A stretch of DNA of 8,325 nt from Ruminococcaceae bacterium UBA1244 (GCA_002308635.1 DBWG01000087.1:2045-10369), one strand, 5' to 3'; shown: positions 1-5,801, numbered from the stretch's first letter. Notes: generated from the sequence alone by a model not told the origin. Made by a program: numbers and translations.

Positions 1-855
1 GGCATACCGGAATTCAGGCTGCCGAAAATGATAGTCCAGAAGGAGATCGACAACCTAAAGGCTATCGGCGTTGACATCGAAACAAACATGGTCATCGGAA
101 AGATACTGACCATTGACGAGCTTTTTGAAATGGGATATGAAGCCGTATTCATCGGCAGCGGCGCAGGACTTCCCAGATTTATGAACATCCCCGGCGAAAG
201 CCTGAAGGGTGTTTATTCCGCAAATGAATATCTCACCCGTATAAACCTCATGAAGGCATACAAAAAAGGCAGCAAGACCCCGATCAGCCGCAGCAAAAAG
301 GTCGCCGTAGTCGGCGGAGGAAACGTTGCGATGGACGCTGCAAGGTCAGCCATGAGGATGGGTGCTGACGAGGTATACATTGTATACAGGCGTGGAATGG
401 AAGAGCTTCCCGCAAGGCGTGAAGAAGTCGAACACGCTGTTGAGGAAGGCATCGTTTTCAAGACGCTCACAAACCCTGTTGAGATCACCGGAAACGAAAA
501 CGGCGAGGTCTGCGGAATGAAATGCGTTGAGATGGAGCTTGGAGAGCCTGACGCAAGCGGCAGACGCAGACCGATCGTCAAGGAAAACAGCGGATTCACC
601 ATTGAAGCCGACACCGTCATCATGGCTCTCGGAACAAGCCCGAACCCGCTCATCAGATCTACTACGCCCGGACTTTCCGCCGACAAGAGAGGCTGCATCG
701 TCACGGAAGGCGACTTTGGAAAAACAAGCAGAGAAGGCGTATATGCCGGCGGCGACGCTGTTACCGGAGCGGCAACGGTCATCCTCGCAATGGGCGCAGG
801 AAAAGCCGCCGCAAAGGCTATTGACGAATATATCAGAAACAAAACAACCGAATAA
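1..855 (+). CDS. gltA: NADPH-dependent glutamate synthase small-subunit-type oxidoreductase, C-terminal part (5'-truncated by window edge)
   Basis: The frame is open from base 1 and ends at TAA 853-855, giving 284 visible residues of a protein that is usually about 460 residues, so roughly 180 N-terminal residues (the Fe-S cluster domain and first FAD motif) lie outside the window. The fragment opens with GIPEFRLPK, a hallmark of this family. A second Rossmann nucleotide-binding motif, GGGNVAMDAARSAMRMGA, starts near visible residue 105, followed by VYRRGMEELPARREE, which is typical of the NADPH-binding domain. GGDAVTGAATVI near residues 250-261 is the C-terminal FAD-binding motif. The family passes electrons between NAD(P)H, FAD and Fe-S clusters. 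In Clostridia the same sequence family includes the glutamate synthase small subunit, NfnB (electron-bifurcating transhydrogenase) and sulfide dehydrogenase alpha. Without the upstream neighbour these cannot be told apart. An internal ATG at 28 is not the start, because family-conserved residues continue upstream of it. Confidence 0.93.
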   Translation, partial: GIPEFRLPKMIVQKEIDNLKAIGVDIETNMVIGKILTIDELFEMGYEAVFIGSGAGLPRFMNIPGESLKGVYSANEYLTRINLMKAYKKGSKTPISRSKKVAVVGGGNVAMDAARSAMRMGADEVYIVYRRGMEELPARREEVEHAVEEGIVFKTLTNPVEITGNENGEVCGMKCVEMELGEPDASGRRRPIVKENSGFTIEADTVIMALGTSPNPLIRSTTPGLSADKRGCIVTEGDFGKTSREGVYAGGDAVTGAATVILAMGAGKAAAKAIDEYIRNKTTE

Positions 856-870
856 TATTTCAAACAAAAA

Positions 871-903
871 ATCAGGGACACCGTGTCATGCGGAGTCCCT
901 GAT
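871..903 (+). terminator. Hairpin downstream of gltA (possible first terminator)
   Basis: A perfect 9-bp stem (871-879 with 895-903, ATCAGGGAC/GTCCCTGAT) encloses a possible CCG/CGG inner stem (881-883/891-893) after an A-A mismatch. It lies 15 nt after the gltA stop. The following sequence is T-rich (TTTATATTTTTG) but has no clean T run directly at the stem, so on its own it may be weak or serve as an mRNA 3' end barrier. Confidence 0.5.
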
Positions 904-925
904 AGTTTATATTTTTGCAAAAGAG

Positions 926-957
926 AAAGCGCTGCAAACAAATGCAGCGCTTTTTTT
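926..957. terminator. Intrinsic terminator between convergent gltA and HPr genes
   Basis: An 11-bp stem (926-936 with 943-953; core AGCGCTGCA/TGCAGCGCT) with loop AAACAA is followed on the + strand by a run of seven T (951-957). It is a textbook terminator for gltA. Read on the - strand the same stem is followed by CTTTCTCTTTT, so it can plausibly also end HPr transcription, whose stop codon is 15 nt to the right. Confidence 0.85.
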
Positions 958-971
958 CTAAAAAAGCTATC

Positions 972-1235
972 TTATTCAGAAAAACCAGACTGGATCAGCT
1001 TTACAAGGCTCTCAACAGCTGCCTCTTCGTCTGTACCGTCAGCCATGACCTTGATGGTCGTACCGCCAACGATACCGAGAGAAAGAACGCCGAGAAGGCT
1101 CTTAGCGTTTACTCTTCTCTCTTCCTTCTCGATCCAGATAGAAGACTTGAATTCATTAGCCTTCTGGATGAAGAAAGTAGCCGGACGAGCGTGGAGACCT
1201 ACCTGATTCTGAACCATTACTTCCTTGACGAACAT
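972..1235 (-). CDS. ptsH: HPr-family phosphocarrier protein
   Basis: An 87-residue protein, the normal HPr length. HPr carries a phosphate on His-15 from PEP via enzyme I to sugar-specific EIIA domains in the PTS. In Firmicutes it is also phosphorylated on Ser-46 by HPrK, and then acts as co-repressor for CcpA. Both sites are visible: GLHARPA places the histidine at residue 15, and VNAKSLLGVLSLGI places the serine at residue 46. This makes it HPr-like rather than Crh-like, since Crh lacks His-15. The start ATG is preceded by a strong AGGAGG. The gene stands alone: ptsI (enzyme I) is not adjacent and it has its own promoter. The stretch after Ser-46 reads GIVGGTTIKVMADG, somewhat different from classical Bacillus HPr. 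Whether it serves sugar transport or mainly regulation cannot be decided from this window, so the gene symbol is given by family only. Confidence 0.9.
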   Translation of the reverse strand: MFVKEVMVQNQVGLHARPATFFIQKANEFKSSIWIEKEERRVNAKSLLGVLSLGIVGGTTIKVMADGTDEEAAVESLVKLIQSGFSE

Positions 1236-1240
1236 TTAAT

Positions 1241-1248
1241 ACTCCTCC
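1241..1248 (-). promoter_or_regulatory. Ribosome binding site of the HPr gene
   Basis: On the - strand AGGAGGAGT lies about 5 nt before the ATG. It is a near-perfect anti-SD match and fixes the start codon. Confidence 0.85.
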
Positions 1249-1324
1249 TCACAAAATATATATCCCCTTAACATAGATCAAAGCTTCGGAACTTCCCGTC
1301 CATACCCCCTTGATTTATATTACA

Positions 1325-1352
1325 ATTATAGCATAATCTGAGCATTAATCAA
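1325..1352 (-). promoter_or_regulatory. Promoter of the HPr gene, extended -10
   Basis: On the - strand TTGATT (1347-1352) and TATAAT (1325-1330) are separated by 16 nt, with TGC directly before the -10 (TGn extended -10). The predicted start is near 1318, giving a leader of about 80 nt that ends in a strong RBS. No cre-like operator was clearly recognised. Confidence 0.75.
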
Positions 1353-1848
1353 CTGTTTTCTGAAACTTTGGATTTATATACGAATTAAAAAAATACAAAT
1401 AAGGTATGGTTTGTGCAACATGACATAAATGTTGAAAACTTTTATCGCCAATGGGTAATATTTCGGATATTTTTTGTCGTAAAATGTATAATTTTGCTTG
1501 AAATATGAATATTTTTGCAATTTTTACATCATAATCCTGCAAATTCGTAAAAATTTCAATAAAATTTTACGATTCACACTATGTCACAACAATTTTTTTA
1601 ATAAAATTTGTTGGGTATTAACATATTATCCGGCAAACGTTATCGAATATGACCAGTAGTTGATTAATAAATATGCAAATTTTCTAAAATATGTCAGTTA
1701 TTTTTCTTTTTTAGAATAATATCAGCCATACTTTGCCATTATTTTATCAAATTGTTTTTACAAAATGAGGAAAAATATTGTATATTATTTCCTAAAGTGC
1801 CATGTCATTTTATTGCCGCCGAAGATCATTTTTAGCACAAAAATGACA
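1353..1848. other. AT-rich intergenic stretch without a recognisable gene
   Basis: This stretch of about 500 nt between the trmD stop and the HPr promoter is far richer in A and T than the flanking genes. The one sizeable open frame (1345-1542, - strand, 65 codons) has no RBS and no recognisable motif. Small inverted repeats are visible: CAACAT/ATGTTG (1416-1421/1429-1434), CGTAAAA/TTTTACG (1546-1552/1565-1571), CAACAA/TTGTTG (1587-1592/1608-1613), GGAAA-AATAT with one bulge (1769-1778/1782-1792), and a 10-bp ATGTCATTTT/AAAATGACAT pair (1802-1811/1840-1849) that touches the trmD stop codon. None has a proper T run for leftward transcription, so trmD has no convincing intrinsic terminator. I see no tRNA, IS or CRISPR here. 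Confidence 0.6.
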
Positions 1849-2586
1849 TCATTTGTTAAATAGACCCATGTCTGACAATAGTGATTTTTCCTTCTCGGAA
1901 AGCTCGGCATTTTCAAGCATATCGGGACGGAGACGTGCCGTTTCGATGAGGGAATGTTCTCTGCGCCATTTTTCGATATTTGCATGATGACCGCTGAGAA
2001 GAACATCCGGAACGCTCTTTCCCCGCCATTCCGACGGCTTTGTATACTGCGGATATTCCAAAAGCCCGCTGTAGTGGCTCTCGTCCTCAAAGCAAAGATC
2101 GTCAGACAGCACACCCGGTATCATCCTGCACACGCTGTCCGTCAGGATAAGCGCAGGAAGCTCGCCGCCTGTGAGGACATAGTCACCAACGGATATTTCT
2201 TCATCCACAAATTCATCAAGCACCCTTTGGTCTACGCCTTCATAGTGGCCGCAGAGAAGCACAATGTTTTCGAGTTTTGACAGCTCCCGCACCCTTTGCT
2301 GTGTGAGTACCTTTCCCTTTGGAGACATATAGATGAAGTGCGGGCGCTTTTCAAGCCTGCGGCAGATATCCTCAAAGCATAAGGCTATCGGCTCCGCCAT
2401 CATCAGCATACCCATACCGCCGCCGTATGTCGAGTCGTCAACACGGCGGTGCTTGTCAAAGGCATAATCACGGAGCTGGTGACATTCAAGCTCTACTATT
2501 CCCTTTTTACGTGCCCTTCCGATTATGCTCTCGCTGAGGACCGTGTCGCACATTTCCGGAAAGAGCGTGATAATATCAATCCTCAT
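1849..2586 (-). CDS. trmD: tRNA (guanine-N1-)-methyltransferase TrmD
   Basis: A 245-residue protein from ATG 2584-2586, which is the family's normal length. TrmD uses S-adenosylmethionine to methylate G37 next to the anticodon, preventing +1 frameshifts. It is a SPOUT enzyme with a deep trefoil knot. The sequence begins MRIDIITLFPEM. It has DDSTYGGGMGM near residues 50-60, knot segments MSPKG (87-91), LLCGHYEGVDQR (110-121) and ISVGDYVLTGGELPAL (131-146), and the catalytic-loop region EDESHYSGLLEYPQYTKP (167-184). A TTG six bases upstream (2590-2592) could also start in frame. I prefer the ATG because homologues start MRIDI and GAGGGG is about 10 nt before it, against about 4 nt before the TTG. 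It overlaps the rimM end by 11 nt, implying translational coupling. It may also compete for the SAM made by metK in this window. rplS, the usual next gene, is absent. Confidence 0.97.
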   Translation of the reverse strand: MRIDIITLFPEMCDTVLSESIIGRARKKGIVELECHQLRDYAFDKHRRVDDSTYGGGMGMLMMAEPIALCFEDICRRLEKRPHFIYMSPKGKVLTQQRVRELSKLENIVLLCGHYEGVDQRVLDEFVDEEISVGDYVLTGGELPALILTDSVCRMIPGVLSDDLCFEDESHYSGLLEYPQYTKPSEWRGKSVPDVLLSGHHANIEKWRREHSLIETARLRPDMLENAELSEKEKSLLSDMGLFNK

Positions 2587-3085
2587 CGTCAAAAAGCCCC
2601 TCTATCGGCCGTATCTCAACAACACCGCCGTCAATATCCTTCTTCAGGACAACATCCGGAATTACCGGAATAAGAACATCCTTTCCGTCCTTTGTGACCT
2701 GATATACGTCATTTGCGCCGGTTTTGAGAACGTCGGTTATCTCTCCATAGACCTTTCCGCTGTCGGCATCCACCACGCTCAGACCGATAAGATCCTGAAT
2801 GAAGTTAGTCCCCTTCGGCAGTCTTGCGTCACTGCGGTTTATAAAAACGATCTTTCCTCTGAGAAGGTCGGCATCCTCTATCCTGTTCACCCCGTCAAAA
2901 TGCACAATAGCAACATTCTTATGCACCTTTGCGGAAAGAACCTTTTTTTCTGTGCCGTCAGCATAATAAAGCCTTTTGAAACGGCAGAGAAATTCTGCGC
3001 TGTCGCACCATGGGTCGATGCGCACTTCGCCTTTCAGACCGTGGGTTCCGACGATCTTTCCGGCTTCTATAAATTGTTTTTTCAT
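2576..3085 (-). CDS. rimM: Ribosome maturation factor RimM
   Basis: A 169-residue protein from the ATG at 3083-3085. RimM binds ribosomal protein S19 and assists maturation of the 30S head and 16S rRNA processing. The N-terminal RimM domain is recognisable by FIEAGKIVGTHGLKGEVRIDPW. The C-terminal PRC-barrel half begins around LIGLSVVDADSGKVYGEITDVLKTGANDVYQV and ends with KDVLIPVIPDVVLKKDI and an acidic tail, DDED. The start is fixed by AAGGAGGA just upstream; an in-frame TTG at 3104-3106 would put that RBS inside the gene and is rejected. The gene overlaps trmD, as is usual for this pair. It is separated from khpA by about 340 nt that include a terminator, so it probably has its own promoter. 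Confidence 0.97.
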   Translation of the reverse strand: MKKQFIEAGKIVGTHGLKGEVRIDPWCDSAEFLCRFKRLYYADGTEKKVLSAKVHKNVAIVHFDGVNRIEDADLLRGKIVFINRSDARLPKGTNFIQDLIGLSVVDADSGKVYGEITDVLKTGANDVYQVTKDGKDVLIPVIPDVVLKKDIDGGVVEIRPIEGLFDDED

Positions 3086-3090
3086 TCTGT

Positions 3091-3098
3091 TCCTCCTT
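3091..3098 (-). promoter_or_regulatory. Ribosome binding site that decides the rimM start
   Basis: On the - strand AAGGAGGA lies 5 nt before ATG 3085. A small CGGC-GTTTT-GCCG hairpin (3101-3113) sits immediately upstream and leaves the RBS itself free. Confidence 0.8.
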
Positions 3099-3123
3099 GC
3101 CGGCAAAACGCCGAAGTATGAGT

Positions 3124-3153
3124 ATTATCCTGAACCAAATCCTGGACGTGCAA
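3124..3153 (-). promoter_or_regulatory. Candidate promoter for rimM-trmD
   Basis: On the - strand GATAAT (3124-3129, five of six consensus) is preceded by TTGCAC (3148-3153, three of six) at 18 nt. It is a weak match. It is favoured because an intrinsic terminator separates khpA from rimM, so some promoter for rimM-trmD is expected in this gap. Confidence 0.35.
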
Positions 3154-3216
3154 TGAACAGCCAAAGCGCCCCGTAAGGTGCGTGACGCAGACGGTTCATA
3201 AGAAAGTTTTTGCGTT

Positions 3217-3260
3217 CTATAGCAATACAACTTAATATGTGCATTGGATGTTGGGGCGCT
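3217..3260 (+). repeat. Dispersed 44-nt repeat, copy 1
   Basis: Aligned without gaps to 7450-7493 it is identical at 34 of 44 positions. Shared blocks include CTATAGC, ACTT, ATA, GTGCATT, ATGTT and a final GCT. It lies in the khpA-rimM gap. A second shared segment, AACTCCACACTC at 3309-3320, is the exact reverse complement of 7430-7441 beside copy 2. Confidence 0.6.
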
Positions 3261-3354
3261 GGTCTGTGCCTGACCGCAGCTTGTACTTTAATTATCAATC
3301 TTAAAATCAACTCCACACTCTGCAGTTTGGCTGATATTATTTTGGATTGCTATA
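3218..3354. repeat. Imperfect inverted repeat bounding about 137 bp
   Basis: The left arm 3218-3238 and the reverse complement of the right arm 3334-3354 match at 18 of 21 positions. The outer nine bases are perfect (TATAGCAAT against ATTGCTATA). The interior is 95 nt. The layout resembles the terminal inverted repeats of a small non-autonomous element, or a long-range RNA stem. Confidence 0.55.
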
Positions 3355-3383
3355 AGTTGGGTGCGCAGGCTCTGCGCAACAGG

Positions 3384-3413
3384 AAAAAAGGGGAAACCCA
3401 AAAAGGCTTCCCC
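3384..3413 (-). terminator. Intrinsic terminator after khpA
   Basis: On the - strand a 9-bp stem with one G-U pair (3405-3413 with 3390-3398, GGGGAAGCC/GGTTTCCCC) and loop TTTTTG is followed directly by six T (3389-3384). It begins 11 nt after the khpA stop. This should end the ylxM-ffh-rpsP-khpA transcript and separate it from rimM-trmD. Confidence 0.88.
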
Positions 3414-3424
3414 GAAAAATAACA

Positions 3425-3658
3425 TTAGTCTATTTCGACCTGGATCTTTTCATCGTTTCTTGTGGCTGCGGCTCTCATAACGGTACGGATCGCCTTTGCG
3501 ATACGTCCCTGTCTGCCGATGACCCTGCCCATGTCTTCCTCGTCAACGTGAAGATGATATACAACGATACCGTCTTCATTTTTTTCATCGACTGTAACAT
3601 TAACGGCTTCGGGCTTTTCCACAAGTCCCTTTACGATCGTTACAAGCAATTCTTCCAT
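3425..3658 (-). CDS. khpA: KH-domain RNA-binding protein KhpA (YlqC)
   Basis: A 77-residue protein, the family's full length. KhpA is a single KH domain that binds RNA. In several Firmicutes it pairs with KhpB/EloR and affects cell elongation and sRNA/mRNA stability. The KH GxxG loop is visible as GRVIGRQGRIAKAIRTVMRAA (around residues 44-64), preceded by the acidic HVDEEDM strand. The start ATG has GGAGGG 4 nt upstream. It follows rpsP by 21 nt, the conserved position of ylqC in Firmicutes, and a strong terminator follows it. An inverted repeat, GATAAG-A-CTTATC (3669-3681), spans the rpsP stop and the khpA RBS region and could modulate its translation. Confidence 0.95.
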   Translation of the reverse strand: MEELLVTIVKGLVEKPEAVNVTVDEKNEDGIVVYHLHVDEEDMGRVIGRQGRIAKAIRTVMRAAATRNDEKIQVEID

Positions 3659-3679
3659 TTTTCCCTCCGATAAGACTTA

Positions 3680-3922
3680 TCAGATAATGTTGTTCTTCTT
3701 GAGAAGAGCCTTAACAGTGTCTGTGGGCTGAGCGCCGTTTGCGATCCATTTCTTTGTCTTCTCAGCGTCAACAGTGAACTCTGAGGGATCAGCGAGAGGA
3801 TTGTATGTGCCGAGTTCCTCTATGAATCTGCCGTCACGGGGATATCTGGAATCTGCAACTACTACACGATAAAAAGGTGCTTTCTTTGCGCCCATGCGGC
3901 GCAGTCTGATCTTTACTGCCAT
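3680..3922 (-). CDS. rpsP: 30S ribosomal protein S16
   Basis: An 80-residue protein with the standard bS16 start MAVKIRLRRMGAKKAPFYRVVVADSR, followed by DGRFIEELGTYNPL and the C-terminal WIANGAQPTDTVKALLKK. S16 binds the 5' domain of 16S rRNA early in 30S assembly. The ATG at 3920-3922 has a good GGAGGT about 8 nt upstream, so the longer GTG-initiated frame to 3961 is rejected. It lies between ffh and khpA, the conserved Firmicute order. The 111-nt gap from ffh leaves room for its own promoter. Confidence 0.98.
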   Translation of the reverse strand: MAVKIRLRRMGAKKAPFYRVVVADSRYPRDGRFIEELGTYNPLADPSEFTVDAEKTKKWIANGAQPTDTVKALLKKNNII

Positions 3923-3929
3923 TTGATTT

Positions 3930-3935
3930 ACCTCC
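3930..3935 (-). promoter_or_regulatory. Ribosome binding site that decides the rpsP start
   Basis: GGAGGT on the - strand, with about 7 nt of spacing to ATG 3922. It would be inside the gene if the upstream GTG at 3961 were used. Confidence 0.8.
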
Positions 3936-3969
3936 GATAATTTGACTCTGTGCGTTTGCACTGTCTTTT

Positions 3970-3998
3970 ATTTTAATATATTACTTCACCAATGTAAC
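3970..3998 (-). promoter_or_regulatory. Candidate promoter for rpsP-khpA
   Basis: On the - strand GTTACA (3993-3998, four of six) and TAAAAT (3970-3975, five of six) are exactly 17 nt apart, in the AT-rich gap between ffh and rpsP. The -35 lies within the 15-nt palindrome CCAATGTAACATTGG (3989-4003). It would allow ribosomal protein output beyond read-through from ffh. Confidence 0.35.
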
Positions 3999-4003
3999 AT
4001 TGG
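3989..4003. repeat. 15-nt palindrome upstream of rpsP
   Basis: CCAATGT-A-ACATTGG is a perfect inverted repeat with 7-nt arms. It overlaps the proposed rpsP -35 element and could be an operator, or simply a short hairpin in the ffh-rpsP transcript. No known regulator site was recognised. Confidence 0.5.
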
Positions 4004-4033
4004 ATAAAGACCTGTTAAAAGCGCTTTCAGCGG

Positions 4034-5419
4034 TCACTTTCTGCGCTTGGGATCGCCCTGTCCGTGGAGCATACTGGGGTTCATCGGCACACCGCCGAGT
4101 CCCGGAAGACGTTTTCTTCTGCCGTGTTTATCTCTGGCATTCATACCCTTCATAAACTTCTGCATCTCTTCAAACTGCTTCATAAGGCGGTTAACGTCTT
4201 CTATCTTCATGCCGCTTCCGGCTGCGATCCTCTTTTTGCGTGAGGGATTGATGATCTTTGGATCTTCCCTCTCCTTCTTTGTCATGGAGAGTATCATTGC
4301 GCCGATACGATCCATCTGCTTCTCATCAAAGTCAAGGTCCTTGAGCTGCTTTCCGACACCGGGCAGCTTTGAGAGTATGCCCTTGATGGATCCCATCTTT
4401 TTTATCTGCTGCATCTGTTCATACAGATCGTTCATATCGAACTTATTCTGCTGGAACTTTCTTGCCATTTCCTCAGCTTTTTTCTGGTCAAGGCGGTTTT
4501 CGGCATCCTCGATGAGTGTGAGAACATCGCCCATTCCAAGAATTCTCGAAGCCATTCTGTCCGGATGGAAAACCTCGAGGTCGTCAAGCTTTTCACCGAT
4601 ACCGGCAAACTTGATCGGCTTTCCTGTTACAGCCTTTACTGAAAGTGCGGCACCGCCTCTGGTATCACCGTCAAGCTTTGTAAGGATAACGCCGCTGATA
4701 TCAAGAAGCTCATCAAAGGATTTTGCAACGTTTACGGCATCCTGACCGGTCATTGAGTCTACTACGAGGAGTATCTCATCGGGCTTTACCTCGCCCTTTA
4801 TTTCCTTCAGCTCGTTCATTAGCTTTTCGTCGATATGGAGACGGCCGGCGGTATCGAGGATAACGATATCGTTTCCGTAGTCCTTGGCATGTCTGACAGC
4901 GGCCTTTGCGATGTTTACGGGATTTTCCTGTCCCATCTCAAAAACTGCGGCTCCTGCCTGTCCGCCGACTACTTTAAGCTGTTCGATAGCTGCGGGACGA
5001 TAGATATCGCAGGCTACGAGCAGGGGTCTGTGACCCTGTTTTTTCATCATTTTTGCAAGCTTTGCGCTGTGGGTAGTTTTACCTGAGCCTTGGAGACCGC
5101 ACATCATAATGATTGTCGGCGGCTTTCCGGCGAAGTTGAGTCTTGTTTCTTCCGAACCCATAAGAGCGGTCAGCTCTTCGTTTACGATCTTTATTACCAT
5201 CTGTGCGGGTGTAAGGCTTTCCATAACATCGGAGCCTACTGCACGTTCTGTGACCTTTGCGGTAAAGTCCTTTGCGACCTTATAGTTTACGTCAGCCTCG
5301 AGCAAAGCCATCCTGACTTCTCTCATTGCGCTTTTTACGTCGCTCTCGTTGAGTTTTCCCTTGTTGCGCAGTCTTTTGAACGCCGCACTGAGTTTTTCGG
5401 ACAGTCCTTCAAACGCCAT
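4034..5419 (-). CDS. ffh: Signal recognition particle protein Ffh (SRP54)
   Basis: A 461-residue protein, full length for the family. Ffh with 4.5S/6S-type SRP RNA recognises hydrophobic signal sequences on ribosomes and delivers them to FtsY at the membrane in a GTP-dependent cycle. The N domain (1 to about 90) is followed by the GTPase G domain. That domain shows the P-loop GLQGSGKT (108-115), the DIYRPAAIEQL insertion-box region (138-148), DTAGR (189-193) and TKLDGDTRGG (247-256). The M domain follows from about residue 300: methionine-rich, with the RNA-binding segment SGMKIEDVNRLMKQFEEM and a basic C-terminus, GDPKRRK. The ATG has AAGGAG 8 nt upstream and lies 16 nt after ylxM, so the two are co-transcribed. 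A weak hairpin, AAGCGC/GCGCTT (4043-4048/4019-4024), overlaps the stop codon and is followed by TTAA, so read-through to rpsP is likely. Confidence 0.98.
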   Translation of the reverse strand: MAFEGLSEKLSAAFKRLRNKGKLNESDVKSAMREVRMALLEADVNYKVAKDFTAKVTERAVGSDVMESLTPAQMVIKIVNEELTALMGSEETRLNFAGKPPTIIMMCGLQGSGKTTHSAKLAKMMKKQGHRPLLVACDIYRPAAIEQLKVVGGQAGAAVFEMGQENPVNIAKAAVRHAKDYGNDIVILDTAGRLHIDEKLMNELKEIKGEVKPDEILLVVDSMTGQDAVNVAKSFDELLDISGVILTKLDGDTRGGAALSVKAVTGKPIKFAGIGEKLDDLEVFHPDRMASRILGMGDVLTLIEDAENRLDQKKAEEMARKFQQNKFDMNDLYEQMQQIKKMGSIKGILSKLPGVGKQLKDLDFDEKQMDRIGAMILSMTKKEREDPKIINPSRKKRIAAGSGMKIEDVNRLMKQFEEMQKFMKGMNARDKHGRRKRLPGLGGVPMNPSMLHGQGDPKRRK

Positions 5420-5435
5420 ATCTCACACTCCTTTT

Positions 5436-5801
5436 TTATATCTCATCGAGCTTATCAAGCTCAGCAAGGATCACCTTGATACTTTCGTTGATGTCGTTGG
5501 AGCGGTACCTTTTCATATTCAGTCCGTCGATAACATCTATTTTTTGTCTTATTGTTTCAAGACCGTTGCGGAGCAGCTTTGTATTTTTCATAAGTTTGAG
5601 CTTTTCTTCGGCCTCATAGAGGATAGTCTCTGCCCGCTTTATGCTGTCACGCACTCCCTGTCTTGAAATATCCAGATTTTCAGCGATCTCACCGAGAGAC
5701 AGGTCATCGTTGTAATAATACTCGACCGCTTCACGCTGTTTATCGGTCAGGAGCATACCGTAATAATCGAGCAGTGTTGATACCTCAAAATTCTTTGACA
5801 T
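5436..5801 (-). CDS. ylxM: YlxM-family DNA-binding protein (SRP-associated regulator)
   Basis: A 121-residue protein beginning MSKNFEVSTLLDYYGMLLTDKQREAVEYYYNDD. The helix-turn-helix, LSLGEIAENLDISRQGVRDSIKRAE (about residues 34-58), resembles sigma-70 region 4. The C-terminal half is helical and charged. YlxM is encoded beside ffh (often with ftsY) across Firmicutes and has been linked to SRP GTPase function. Its direct DNA target is not established. I chose ATG 5799-5801 because the family starts MSKxFE and GGTGAGG lies 8 nt upstream. The frame stays open to 5891, but that extension runs over the promoter. The RBS is weaker than those of neighbouring genes. ftsY is not upstream here: metK lies divergently instead. 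Confidence 0.93.
   Translation of the reverse strand: MSKNFEVSTLLDYYGMLLTDKQREAVEYYYNDDLSLGEIAENLDISRQGVRDSIKRAETILYEAEEKLKLMKNTKLLRNGLETIRQKIDVIDGLNMKRYRSNDINESIKVILAELDKLDEI

Larger units (their letters stand above)
3154..3383. other. Structured intergenic block between khpA and rimM, possible dispersed element or RNA
   Basis: No credible gene is present: short frames on either strand lack RBSs and family motifs. The block is dense in inverted repeats. These are AGCGCCCC/GGGGCGCT (3165-3172/3253-3260), an 18/21 imperfect pair (3218-3238/3334-3354), a GCT-GGTC/GACC-(GC)-AGC hairpin (3258-3264/3272-3280) and TGCGCAG-GCT-CTGCGCA (3362-3378). The first two pairs interleave, so they could not form as simple nested stems at the same time. 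Part of the block recurs at 7450-7493. This suggests an inserted repetitive element or a structured RNA. I cannot name the family. Confidence 0.5.

Noticed and set aside
213..941. Long - strand open frame opposite gltA
   Set aside because: It is antisense to a well-conserved flavoprotein and would cross both downstream hairpins. There is no RBS or family match.
1345..1542. 65-codon open frame on the - strand in the AT-rich gap
   Set aside because: It has no ribosome binding site and no recognisable motif, its composition is typical of AT-rich noncoding DNA, and it overlaps the HPr promoter.
3086..3106. Longer rimM start at TTG 3104-3106
   Set aside because: It would translate through the AAGGAGGA that serves the ATG at 3085, and the extra residues are not family-like.
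3125..3422. Short open frames on both strands in the khpA-rimM gap (3125-3316 on -, 3210-3422 on +)
   Set aside because: They lack RBSs, and the + frame runs through the khpA terminator. The inverted repeats explain the sequence better than coding does.
3923..3961. Longer rpsP start at GTG 3959-3961
   Set aside because: S16 universally starts near MAVKIRL, and the RBS at 3930-3935 serves ATG 3922.
4019..4048. Possible ffh terminator hairpin
   Set aside because: It has only a 6-bp outer stem overlapping the stop codon and a poor T run (TTTTAA). It is too weak to call, and read-through to rpsP is expected.
4047..4745. Long 232-codon open frame on the + strand opposite ffh
   Set aside because: It is antisense to a fully conserved GTPase gene and has a low-complexity Ser/Phe/Ile-rich translation, so it is a shadow of ffh codon usage.
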